64,000 nt of DNA from Rebecca billardiae RCC1528 (taxonomy: Eukaryota; Haptophyta), in the NCBI GenBank assembly GCA_965240325.2, contig OZ251231.1, positions 1,612,001 through 1,676,000 on the forward strand, written 5' to 3'. This document shows positions 52,946 through 62,418 of this stretch, piece by piece. Each line of letters opens with the position of its first letter. Positions within the stretch are counted from its first letter, which is position 1. The notes under the pieces were generated by a model, which had not been told where the DNA came from, made no database searches, and was given only the letters and a program-made list of their open reading frames with translations. Both the position numbers and the translations under genes were made by a program.

Positions 52946-53971
52946 CTACGGCTTGGGCGGGTCGCTCGCCTCGCCCGCTATCCCCCGCGCGAGTCGCGGG
53001 AATCCGACCGCCCAGTGCGACGAATAGCCGTGCACCGGGGGCCAAGCATGCAGGGTGATTGGGCACCAGCATTGGTGCAGGGATGAGTAGCATGCGAGCT
53101 CGTCGAAGATGACGATAGAGCGGCCGAGCCGCGCGACCACGGTCCAGGAGAACACCTTGTCTTCTCCCCCGTGCCAATCTGGCCACTGCACCGCCGACAG
53201 GACCGAGCGGCGGATGGCGGGCTGCCCGGTGAGCACATACGCACCCCGCGCGCCGAGCGTGCTCGCATACACGGGCATGGTCTGGAGCATCTCGGCGGGC
53301 GAGACGCCGTCCGGCTCGGCGAGGCCCGATTTGAAGCTCGCGTTGGCGTGCGCGGCGAGAAGCTCGCCCGCGCTCAGATAGCCGCCCTTGTCGAGCAGCC
53401 GCGCGGCCGACGTGTCCAGTCGGCGGAAGGTCGAAGCGTTACACGTCCACCGGTGGTGCACCATCACGAGCTCGTCTGCAGCGCGGAGCGCAAAGTGCGC
53501 GAGCAGTACGTCCAGACGTTGAGGGTGCGCCGGGTCATCCGCGTCCGCGTACACCAGAATGTCGGCCTCGGCGAGCTCGCTGGCAGCCTGCCGGTTGAAC
53601 CCCGAGGAGCGAGGGCCCTCAAACGTAATGATCACAAATCGCGCAAACAACTGTGAGTAGCGTTCGCGTAGTGATGCCAGGAGCCAAGGGTCAAGCGCTT
53701 CGGCCTCGGAGACGGAGACGATCACCTCATCGGGCCAGACCGTGCCCTCCATGTACTGAAGCAGCGACAGCTCCAGGTGGATCTCGAAGTGGGCGCGCGT
53801 GCACGGGAGAATGAGCGCGCTGCGCAAACCCGACCGATGTGGCCGCGGATTGTATCCTTGCCCGAGCCGCAGCGCTCTCAGGTGCTCGAATGGGATGCCG
53901 TGGATGGCCGTGCGCACCAGCACGAGCACAGCGCACGCGTACACGCACATCCATCCCAGGTGCATGCTCAT
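52946..53971 (-). CDS. Membrane-anchored glycosyltransferase-like protein (GT-A fold)
   Basis: 341 residues from the first ATG at 53971; a longer frame exists only with a non-ATG start that would overlap the neighbour's leader. Residues about 7-22 (MCVYACAVLVLVRTAI) are a type II anchor. The lumen part resembles GT2-like enzymes: SALILPCTRAHFEIHLELSL start, PDEVIVSVSEA, GFNRQAASELAEADILVYAD with the DxDD metal motif in YADADDPAHPQRL, and later WPDWHGGEDKVFSWTVV with the conserved ED near the catalytic base. It would transfer a sugar from a nucleotide-sugar in the Golgi. Donor and acceptor are unknown. Head-to-head with the TPR gene, only 92 bp between start codons. Confidence 0.75.
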   Translation of the reverse strand: MSMHLGWMCVYACAVLVLVRTAIHGIPFEHLRALRLGQGYNPRPHRSGLRSALILPCTRAHFEIHLELSLLQYMEGTVWPDEVIVSVSEAEALDPWLLASLRERYSQLFARFVIITFEGPRSSGFNRQAASELAEADILVYADADDPAHPQRLDVLLAHFALRAADELVMVHHRWTCNASTFRRLDTSAARLLDKGGYLSAGELLAAHANASFKSGLAEPDGVSPAEMLQTMPVYASTLGARGAYVLTGQPAIRRSVLSAVQWPDWHGGEDKVFSWTVVARLGRSIVIFDELACYSSLHQCWCPITLHAWPPVHGYSSHWAVGFPRLARGIAGEASDPPKP

Positions 53972-54063
53972 CACAAAGCACAGGGCGCAAACCGCGCCGC
54001 GGCGGGGGCCGCCATTGCCCGTTAGTCCAAGTTGGCGGTGCTCACGCACAGACAGCAAGGGGA
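53972..54063. promoter_or_regulatory. 92 bp divergent promoter space
   Basis: Lies between the glycosyltransferase and TPR starts. No TATA box seen; one of the tightest head-to-head pairs here. Confidence 0.45.
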
Positions 54064-55312
54064 ATGGTGGACTACAGCAAGTGGGAGGTGCTCGACGACT
54101 CCGACGAGGAGCGTGAGCGTGTCAAGGTGCGCGAGGAGAAGGAGGCCGTCCGAAGGCGCAAGGAAGCGGCCGCTCGCGTCGACCGCGATCGCGCCAGCAA
54201 GCCCAAGATCGACTGGTCCAAGATCAGCTTTGACGATCCGTCCACTTTCAAGGACATGCCTGAGGGGATGGCGCAGTACATGAAGGCCGTGTCGTGCGGT
54301 CAGTTCGGCGCGAGCAAGGACAAGGCCAAGTACAAGCTCCCTGAGACAGACGAGGAGGTGCGCACGAAGGCGAACGAGGCGAATGGCCTCAAGGAGCGCG
54401 GCAACCAGCTGGTCGAGGAGGGTGAGTACTTTGAGGCGGCCAAGCTGTACGAGCAGGCGGTGCTCAAGTTCGACTGGTACTCGGAGACGTTCGCCACCGA
54501 GCACGAGCGTGCGATCGTGCTCCCGGTGAAAGTGCCGTGCCACCTCAACCTCGCGGCCATGTCGCTCGCGCTCGGCAACTACCAGCACGCGATCACGCAC
54601 TGCACGCAGGTGCTGAGGCACGAGTCGAGCAACGCGAAGGCTCTCTTCCGCCGGGGCCAGTGCTACATGCACAGCGGCCATCTGGAGGAGGCGAAGGCCG
54701 ACTTGCTCCGCGCGCGAGAGCTGCTGCCCAACGACACCAAGCTGGCTGAGGCGATGGCCAAGCTCAAGGTGGGCGCCGCCGCGCGAGGCAGTGCCCCCCG
54801 TGCGCACGCGGATCGCCAGACAAACTGACGGGCCCCTCGCGCTCACGAGAGTGCGCCCCCTCCCCATCCGCACCGGCCCGCTCGTGCGGCAGATCAAGCT
54901 GGCAGAGTACCAGCGCCGGAGCAAAAACATGTCGAGCAAGATGCTCGAGGCGCTGCGTCCCGAGGACGCTGACGCGGCTGCGGGCGCGGAGGACGCGTGC
55001 GAGGCGCCTGGAGACGCCGAACAGGTGGCAGGCAGCGCGGGCGACTCCCCGCCAGGCGCAAGCGCGGAGCGCAACGCCACCGTCGCGAGCGACGCGGCGC
55101 CCAGCGAGGCTGAGCGCAGTGCAGCGGATGCCCCACCATGCTCCGGCGCGCCTTCCGCCGATGTAGCCCGCCTGACGGCGTGGTCCGAGGAGCCAGTCGC
55201 GGTCGGGTACGCGTGCTCAGACTGCCCGGGTGCGGGCGCCGTCCGCCATCCCGTGCTCGGGCCGATCTGCTCACGCTGCAGGCTCGTGCTCTGTGCGATC
55301 ACAGATGCGTAG
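54064..55312 (+). CDS. TPR co-chaperone-like protein with a C-terminal Cys4 motif
   Basis: Two exons, 54064-54768 and 54893-55312 (phase 0, 124 bp intron GTGGGC...GGCAG), 374 residues. The start MVDYSKWEVLDDSDEER resembles Hsp90 co-chaperone openings, with a charged helix after it. Three TPR units occupy residues about 103-232 (ANGLKERGNQLVEEGEYFEA; NLAAMSLALGNYQHAITHC; AKALFRRGQCYMHSGHLEEA), the arrangement of FKBP/AIP/TTC-type clamps; N, N, K and R carboxylate-clamp residues look present. Exon 2 begins IKLAEYQRRSKNMSSKML, the usual capping helix. A novel acidic/Ala-rich tail ends in CSDC-x(15)-CSRC, a possible zinc ribbon. No peptidyl-prolyl isomerase domain is encoded. Confidence 0.83.
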
Positions 55313-55714
55313 CAGCACAGTGTCAATATTTCCGTCATTCTGTCAAAGCGGGCTGTCCCACCTGCTGCTGCACGAGTGCAAGCTACGCTCGCACGCGGCG
55401 GCCTGGGCCCCAGATTCTGCCGCCGGCCGCGTCGCCAGGCGTGATGACGTGCGTGGCGAGCGCGCCGCGGCGGTGACGACGCCATCTGCTCGCGATAAAT
55501 CAGGTGCTGCTGATCGGCTGGGAATTTGGAAAGCGCATGGCGATTTTCGTCGCGCGGCGATTATTTCGTCGTCGCAAAAGCGCTCATCAGCAGAAAAGTG
55601 ACGACGAAAAGTCGCGCATCCACGTCTTTTGGATGGACGACCAGTGCCGCAGTGCGGCAGCAGTGACTCGATCGAGGGCCGAGTAGTCGGCTGGCGTCGG
55701 CGCGCGGGACGGGC
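55313..55714. other. Intergenic stretch, nothing recognised
   Basis: No gene; words such as TCGTCGTCGC and GACGACGAAAAGTCGCG give weak local inverted repeats. Confidence 0.5.
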
Positions 55715-58700
55715 ATGGCTGACGCGCTCAACGGCTTGCCGCCCGGGCTCATCCCCGCAGACTACGTGGACGTGCAGGCGCTCGGCCGCGGCAGCTTCTA
55801 CCACGCGCGCGAGGGCAAGCAGGAGCCGATCGAGTATGACGGCGCGGCCGCCGGTCTGGAGATGACCGTCGAGTACGACCTGCTGGAGCCGTACCACGTG
55901 GACGACCGCACGGGGCTGGGGCTGCGGTGCAAGCGCGACATTCAGAAGGGCGAGCGCGTCGTCGAGTTCGTCGGCGAGGTGCTCGACGACACGGAGGTCG
56001 TGCAGAAGTACGACGAGTCCATCCCGCCACGCGTCGCGTACTACCTGATGACGCTCGGCGACAACGCGTCGCTCAGCCTCAAGCTGCAGCGCGGGGACAC
56101 GAGCCTGGGCGACACGGAGATGTTCGTGGACCAGCAGCAGTGGGGCAACAAGGCGCGCTTCGCCAACGACGACGAGCACAAGCCGAACATGCAGGTGTGC
56201 TACTGGCCGGAGCCGGTGCGTGCGGAGGACGGCAGCTTGGACGAGACGCAGATGCTGCCGCGCCGCGCGTACCTGCGCGCGATCCGGCGCATCCCGGCGG
56301 GTGTCGAGCTGCGCTACTCGTACGGCGCGCACTATGACCGCTTCTGGAAGCCGAAGGACCTGCCAAAGATGGGTGAGCGCGGCGCGCGGCGCGGCGCCCC
56401 CGGCCGTGAGCGCGTGGTTTGGCTGCATGCGGCGCACGCACGCAGCCGCACTCGCCGTCGCACGCGCGCGGCTGACGCGTGCGTGCGTGCGCGCGCGCTC
56501 CTCTGCGCGCGCGCCAGCCGAGACCATCGCCAGGTCGATCATCCGGCCCGAGCGCACGCGCTCGCTCCTCGGCGCGAGTGTGCACGTCCCCGCGACCGCC
56601 GACCGGCCCGGTCGGATGACGACCGAGGCGGAAGCGGTGGAGGCCGCGCTGCTCGAGGCGCTGCCGGAGGCGCCGACGCTGCGCCCCACGGCCGAGGAGT
56701 TCGTCGACCCCGTCGCGTACATCGAGGCGCACCAGGCGCACGCGCAGCGCTTCGGCCTCTTCAAAATCGTGCCGCCGCCCGGCTGGGTGCCCGCGCGCAC
56801 GTTTCCGGAGCGGTTCCTCGCGCGCCCGCTCTACTCGCGCTCGGCGACCGCGCCACGGCGCAAGCGCGCGCGCGCGGCGGAGGGGGCGGAGGGGGCGGAG
56901 GCGGGGGCGCCGGGCTCGGCCGACGCGCCGAGCGAGCCGCACGACGGGCGGGACGCGCAGCAGCGCCAGCAGCCCGTGACCACGGCGGCGGTGGCGGCGG
57001 CGGCAGCGGCGGCGGATACAGAGGCGCTGGCCCCCACAGCGGCCGGCGGGTCCAGCGCCCCGGCCGCCGACGGCAGCGGCGGCGCCGGTCGCGATTTCTG
57101 CGCCGCGACAGCGTCGTACGCGTTCACGATGCACAACCCGGGCGGGCGCTCCTCCCGGCGCTCGTGGCGCCTCGACGAATGGCGCCGGCTGTGCTCACTG
57201 CTCGAGCAGCAGGTGGCGAGTGCGATCGCCATGTCAGGCGTGGCCGGCGCCGACCTGAGCGAAATGCCGCTGGGTGGCCTCTTCTACTCGCTGTTTGGCG
57301 CGACGGCGGGCGCGCAGGCGCTGGGCGCGCCGGAGATCTACTACGGCCCCGAGCTGCGCGGCGCGGAGGCCGCACGCGCCATCTCGCCCTGGGACCTGTC
57401 CAAGCTGCCGCGCGCCAAAGGCTCACTGCTCGGCCCTGCGACGGAGCCGGTCGCGGGCGTGACCGCTCCCGCGCTCCGCATGGGGATGCTCTTCGCCTCG
57501 CGCGGCTGGGCGGCGGAGCCGTGCAACCTGTACTCGGCGTGCGCGCTGCACAGCGGCGCGTCGGTGAGCTGGTTCGGCGTGCCCGCCGCGAGCGCCTTCG
57601 AGCTCGAGCGCGCCCTCGTCAACCACGCGTTCGATCGGACGGCGCGCGACGCGCGCCAGATTGCAGCACCGCAGCTGGTGAATGGCAGCGCGCACGTGTC
57701 GCCGATCTACCTCCGCGCGCTCGGCGTGCCGTGCTGCCGGCTGGTGCAGCGTGAGGGCGAGATAGTGGTCTCGCTGCCGTACGCGTACACCACGCACGTG
57801 TGCCGCGGCTTCTCCGTCTCCGAGTGCGTGCGCTTTGCGCTGCCGTCGTGGGCGCCGCTCGGCATGCTCGCGCTGCGGCGTATGCGCTGGCTGCGCGCGC
57901 AGACGCCGATCGCGATCGATCGGCTGATTGTCGAGGCGGTCGCTGAGAGGCTGGGCAGCTTCACGCTCGACCAGCTCCAGCCGCTGCTCCACGCCGCGCG
58001 GTACGTCGCGCTGCTCGAGCTCCGCTGGCGGCGCACGGGCGTGGCCGCGCGCGCGCACGCCCGAGACGCTCGGGCGGAGCGGCCGCAGCGCTGTGCCTAC
58101 TGCCACAGCCTGGCGAGCTGCAGCTGGCTCGAGTGCCGAGCGTGCGCGTGCGCGCCGCTCTGCCTCGCGTGTGTCGCGCGGCGCGGCGGCGCGTGCGACT
58201 GCGACACCGCGAACGCGCCGCGCGTGCTCGCCGTGCGCGTGCCCGAGGCGACACTGCGTTCGCTCGTCGAGCTGCGCTCGGCGCACGCCCTGCCGACCCG
58301 CCCGCAGCTGGCCCTGGAGATGCCGGCGGGGCAGGACCCCCTCCTGCCGGAGGCAGCGGTGCGCGCGCACGCGCGTGCGCGCGCGCAGCGGCGGACCGCC
58401 GCCACCGGATCGCGCCGCGCCGCGGGGCCGTCTCTCACAGATCGCCCGCCGCCCGCCCGCCCTCGCGAACGCGCGCGTGGGCGTGCACTCGCGCGAATCG
58501 CGTGCGCGTCCTCGGAATTATTGTTCTGATTACATCCTGCCTCTATCTGTTTCGCAGGCGCACGTGTGGCCCACGAGCCTGACTGAGCTGCGCGAGAGCG
58601 CGCTGCCGCCCACCCCCTCGCTCATTGACCAGCTGATGCGCGCCGCAGAGTCCGCCGCGGCGCTGCAGCTGCGGCTCGCGGGGACGACTGCTGTGGCGCG

Positions 58701-59022
58701 CGGCGCCGGCGCCGGCGCAGGCGCGCAGGCGGGCGTGGCGCACTGGCCGTGCGCGGACCCCGAGACGAGGGCGCAGAACGGTCGCAGCAGCGGCGCGGCT
58801 GAGCACGACGCTGCAGGTGCGGGCGTGGGGGCTGGGGCTGCAGCTGTGCCGGACGCGCAGTCACCGGTGACGCAGCCAGCACCGCCATCACACGGCGAGG
58901 ATATCGCCCTGGGCACGGGCCCCAGCCGCAACGGCCACGGGCTGGGACCTCCCACACCCGGCTCAAGCAGGCAGCTGCGCTCGCGCCCATCCTCGGTGCC
59001 GTTGGCAGCTTCCCATTCCTGA
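55715..59022 (+). CDS. SET-JmjN-JmjC-C5HC2 chromatin protein with a degenerate demethylase domain
   Basis: Three exons, 55715-56372, 56518-58358 and 58558-59022 (phases 1 and 0; introns 145 and 199 bp, donors GTGAGC and GTGCGC), give 987 residues. A SET domain lies at about 55-215: GLGLRCKRDIQKGERVVEFV, ARFANDDEHKPN, IPAGVELRYSYG. JmjN follows at 276-312 (PTAEEFVDPVAYIEAHQAHA to KIVPPPGW). After an Ala-rich insert comes a KDM5-type JmjC domain (about 430-670), then a C5HC2 zinc finger (C745-C781) as in KDM5. In the JmjC core the first iron ligand His is A551 and the Glu is kept (E553). The third ligand His is T644, the 2-oxoglutarate Lys is V569 and the Asn is C561. Demethylation therefore seems impossible. 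SET is nearly canonical except for NH to ND. No PHD or ARID is seen. Confidence 0.87.
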
Positions 59023-59957
59023 CTTGCTGCCCATATGTGTGCGCGGCCTCGGCTGACAGTGTGCTGCGTCGGTTCATCAGGGTCAGGGAGCGGCTGATTG
59101 CGAGTGGGCACGCCATCACGGCCATCAGAAATGCCGACGCCACGGACTTCAAATAATTGCGCTCGATATATATATATATTAATTATACGACGCTATTTTA
59201 TAACCCGGGGTGCCCGACCCGCACTGGGGCTCGGATAACGACTGATCACAGCAGCGCTGACTCGATGATTGATGACAGATGAGTGATCTATCGTGATCGT
59301 CGGCCAATTCAGTGTATTCGGCCATCGTGATGAGTCCGTGATCGTCAGGGCTGAGGCGGTCTGCCGCCCCGTGCTGACGATATATCAGAATCGTCGTCGA
59401 TATACATCATCGTCGCGTATATATCGCGATCGTCTAGCGCAGCTGCCGGCTAGTCTCAGCGCGCGCTGGCTGCTGGGTGAGTGAGTCTGGGTCTTCTGCT
59501 GTCTGCACGTGCCGCGCATTAAATTTAATCGCCGCCAATGATTGATGCGCGCACGCCATACAGCATCATAGTCATATACTCATCCGGCGCCCGGCGCTCA
59601 CAGACTACTGAGACTAGTACTGCTACTACGACTGCGGGAGCACCGCGGGCCGCCGCTGGCCACGCCACCAGTCGCAGTGCGCGCCGCCGCGGCCCGCCGC
59701 CATGTGATGATCATGTGTCTCTGACCGAGCGACGGTCCCGGTCGGCATGGCAGAGCCGCAGGCTGAGGCTCCCCCGCGCAGCCCGGACTGCGCTCCACCA
59801 ACGGCGAGCGGGGTGCATCCCCTCGCCCGCACACCGCGCGTCGCCCAAGCTGCGCGCCCGCGCAGCGTCGCACCGGCGCCCCGCCGGGCCCGCGCGCTCC
59901 CCAGCAGCAACGCCGTCGCCGCCGACCGCCGCGCGCGCGCTCGCCGGTGCCGTCCGC
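59023..59957. other. Intergenic stretch
   Basis: AT-rich patch at 59164-59205 (TATATATATATTAATTATAC) and TCGTCGATATAC-like simple repeats to 59440. No gene supported on either strand. Confidence 0.5.
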
Positions 59958-61133
59958 TCAGCCGCGCCCGGCCTCGGTCGCCCGCGCTGCGGCGCGCGGC
60001 GCGCGGCACGCGAGCCGCAGCCTCTCCTCCGGGATTGCGTCCACGCGCATCAGCACCGGCCCGGGCGTGCAGTTGTACCGCCGCCACATGTCCAGCCCGG
60101 CGCTGCCCTCCTCCATGCACGGGTTGGGCCGCACCTTGCCCACCCGGCTGGGCGCGGCGCCGCCCTTGGCCTTGCGCGCGCTCGCGTTGCCGGCAAACGC
60201 GCGCACGAGGGCGCGCTCGTCCGGCTCCATGCTCCGCAGCGCGCGCGCGTCGGGCACCGCCCGCTCCAGGTGGTACCCCGCCTGCGTGTCGTCGATCGCC
60301 GCCACGCACTCCGCGCAGTACTTTGCGAAGCAGGGCGTGTAGCCGCAGCCGCCCACGTTGGCGCGGTCGAGCAGCGACGCGAGGCACGTCCACGCGCGGC
60401 GCTCGAAGAGGGTGGCGTGCCACTCGATGCTGGGTATGCGGCGGACGCACCGCCCTTTCGTCACGTCGCGCATCGCCGGGTACAGCGGCTCGCCGCCGTT
60501 GATCGCCGGCGAGATCAGGCTGGCGCCGACCGCGCGCATCGAGTGCAGCAGCCGCGGCACGCTCACGCGCAGCGCGCCCGAGCGCGGGATGAGCAGGTCG
60601 TCGAGGAGGAGGAGGATGTGCTCGTAGCGCGAGACCACGGCGGGCCGGAGGTAGTGCAAGAACTCGCCCCACAGCCGGCCGCTCGCCTGGAAGATCCCGA
60701 CGCCGCCGCCTGCGCGCACGAGCCGCGCGTCGGCGTCAAGTGCGTCTCGCAGCACCTCGCCGTTCGCGTACGCAAAGACGACGCGCTCCCACGCGGAGCC
60801 GTCGGCGAAGTGGGAGGCGAGGTTGGCCCGCACGACGGGCGTCGCGCTCACCCGCCCGTACGCGCTCACCACCACCAGCCGCCGCGCCGGCGAGGCCGCG
60901 CGGCCGTTGCGGCTGAGCAGCGCGTCAAACTGCGCCACCTCCGCCTCGAGCCCGCCGGACGCGACGACCAGCGCCGTGAGCTCGGCGAAGGCGGGGCCCG
61001 TCGGGGGCGGCGTCTCGGGCTTCCCGCCACTCACCAGCGGCACGGCGCGCGGCGCGAGCAGCAGCTGCAGGGCGGCGCTCCACGAGGCGAGGCGGGGCCG
61101 CCGCCCGCCGCGCGATGCTGTGCACGCCGCCAT
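59958..61133 (-). CDS. Putative secreted/Golgi glycosyltransferase-like protein
   Basis: 391 residues from ATG 61133. Residues about 15-34 are hydrophobic (ASWSAALQLLLAPRAVPLVS), a signal or anchor. Rossmann-like segments ARRLVVVSAYGRVSATPVVR and AWERVVFAYANGE precede EHILLLLDDLLIPRSGALRV, whose acidic pair fits a GT-A metal motif. It continues with AVGASLISPAINGG and SIEWHATLFERRAWTCLASL. Paired cysteines (GGCGYTPCFAKYCAECVAAI) and a final NCTPGPVLMRVDAIPEERL fit a luminal protein. I recognise the general layout of an algal lumenal glycosyltransferase but no specific family. Repeat A (61159-61206) sits 26 bp upstream of the start. Confidence 0.6.
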   Translation of the reverse strand: MAACTASRGGRRPRLASWSAALQLLLAPRAVPLVSGGKPETPPPTGPAFAELTALVVASGGLEAEVAQFDALLSRNGRAASPARRLVVVSAYGRVSATPVVRANLASHFADGSAWERVVFAYANGEVLRDALDADARLVRAGGGVGIFQASGRLWGEFLHYLRPAVVSRYEHILLLLDDLLIPRSGALRVSVPRLLHSMRAVGASLISPAINGGEPLYPAMRDVTKGRCVRRIPSIEWHATLFERRAWTCLASLLDRANVGGCGYTPCFAKYCAECVAAIDDTQAGYHLERAVPDARALRSMEPDERALVRAFAGNASARKAKGGAAPSRVGKVRPNPCMEEGSAGLDMWRRYNCTPGPVLMRVDAIPEERLRLACRAPRAAARATEAGRG

Positions 61134-61158
61134 CACTGGTGACAGTTGGCGGGCGTCA

Positions 61159-61206
61159 ATCTCGCCTGCCTGAGCTGTGTGCGTCTCTTATTCTTAGTAA
61201 ACTGTA
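61159..61206 (-). repeat. Dispersed repeat A, copy 3
   Basis: Exact inverted match to 301-348. It lies in the 5' flank of the gene starting at 61133. A second TTCTTAGTAAACTGT word is at 61305-61319. Confidence 0.8.
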
Positions 61207-61439
61207 CAATATTGTAGGCCGGGCGCAGGCGGCCATTTTTGATTTTTCCAGGCTTTCTCACGAATTAAAATTGTTTAAAGCTGATGTGTTCGTCATCACC
61301 AGAATTCTTAGTAAACTGTTACAAAGTATATATTTACCGACGTGGCAGCATCGGACAAGCGTCAGGCTCAGAGTGCAACAGACACATAGAATGCGTCCGC
61401 GCCTTCCGTCCAGGTCAGACAGTGCGCCACCCGCAGCCC

Positions 61440-61830
61440 TGCCCCCCTACGGGAGCGGGGCCGGGATGGAGCACCGCCTCGGCCTGGGGCACGCGGCGGC
61501 GACGGCAGATGCCGCCGCGGCCGAGCGCCTTCCGGAGCACTTGGATGAGGGTGAGGTCGTAGTCGATGTCGCCGCCCGCCGACCTAGCGGCGAGCAGCTC
61601 CGGCAAGCGGCAGCCGCGGCTGTCGCCCCCGTGCGCCCGCGTGGGCGCCTGGATGAGGATGAGGTCGTAGTACGCGTCGCCGCGCGCCGGCCAAGCGGCG
61701 CGCAGCTGCAGAAGAGGGGCTTGGAGAGTGAGCGCGCCGCCTAGCGCGCTCTGGGCGATGAAGCAGATGAGGTGGTAGTCGATGTCGCAGCCCAGCCCGC
61801 CGGCGGGCTGCTGCAGATGCAGTGCTTGAT
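61440..61830. repeat. Three ~110 bp degenerate tandem units
   Basis: Units share GATGAGGTCGTAGT(C/A)... and end GGC-AGC-TGCAG-like. On the minus strand they read L-x-x-L-x-x-A-x-x-x-GDIDYDL-x-LIQ; on the plus strand, LDE(G/D)EVVV-x-VAARRPSG. It is not clear which strand, if any, is coding. Confidence 0.5.
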
Positions 61831-62418
61831 GCTGGGGAACCTGGCCCCTGGGCGCGTCACACCCCGCACCCCCTGCCCCACCTAGGGTGGAGCGAAGGGC
61901 ACGGAGGAGGCCAGCGCCAAGGGCCAGATGGGTGCAGCGGCGTCCACCTGCTGCATCGCCCCCCGAGGCGATGCAGCCGGCGGCCGGCTGGAGAAAGAGG
62001 GTGCCAGTGCCTATCCCGGACCCGCTGCGTGTGGTTGATCTCCGCGTGCACGTGCCAGCGCAGAGCAGTCGAATCGAACGTCGCGGGGTCAGCTGGCGAC
62101 CCGCGCGCTCGGCCCGCCCGCCGCGAGAATATATATATATATTGTACGGCCGTTGGACTCTGGCCTCTGCAGGGTGCGGACTCATGAACAGCCACACATG
62201 ACACAGGCACAGCGGAGGGGCTGCGGAGGCGGCTGCCTGCCCGGCCGGTGCCCCCACCACCGGGCCTTGGTGTGACTCAGGGCCAGGCGGCTGGCCCGGC
62301 CGGCGTGGCGGCCCATGTCGGCTCCATCATGACTCGCAGCATCAAATCCGACTGCGCGTCGTCATGCCTCGCGCCATCAGCAACTTGCCACCTTGCGGGC
62401 TTCGAGGGACTACTCTCA
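61831..62418. other. Intergenic stretch, nothing recognised
   Basis: Short GC-driven frames and a (TA)5 at 62131-62143. Confidence 0.45.
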
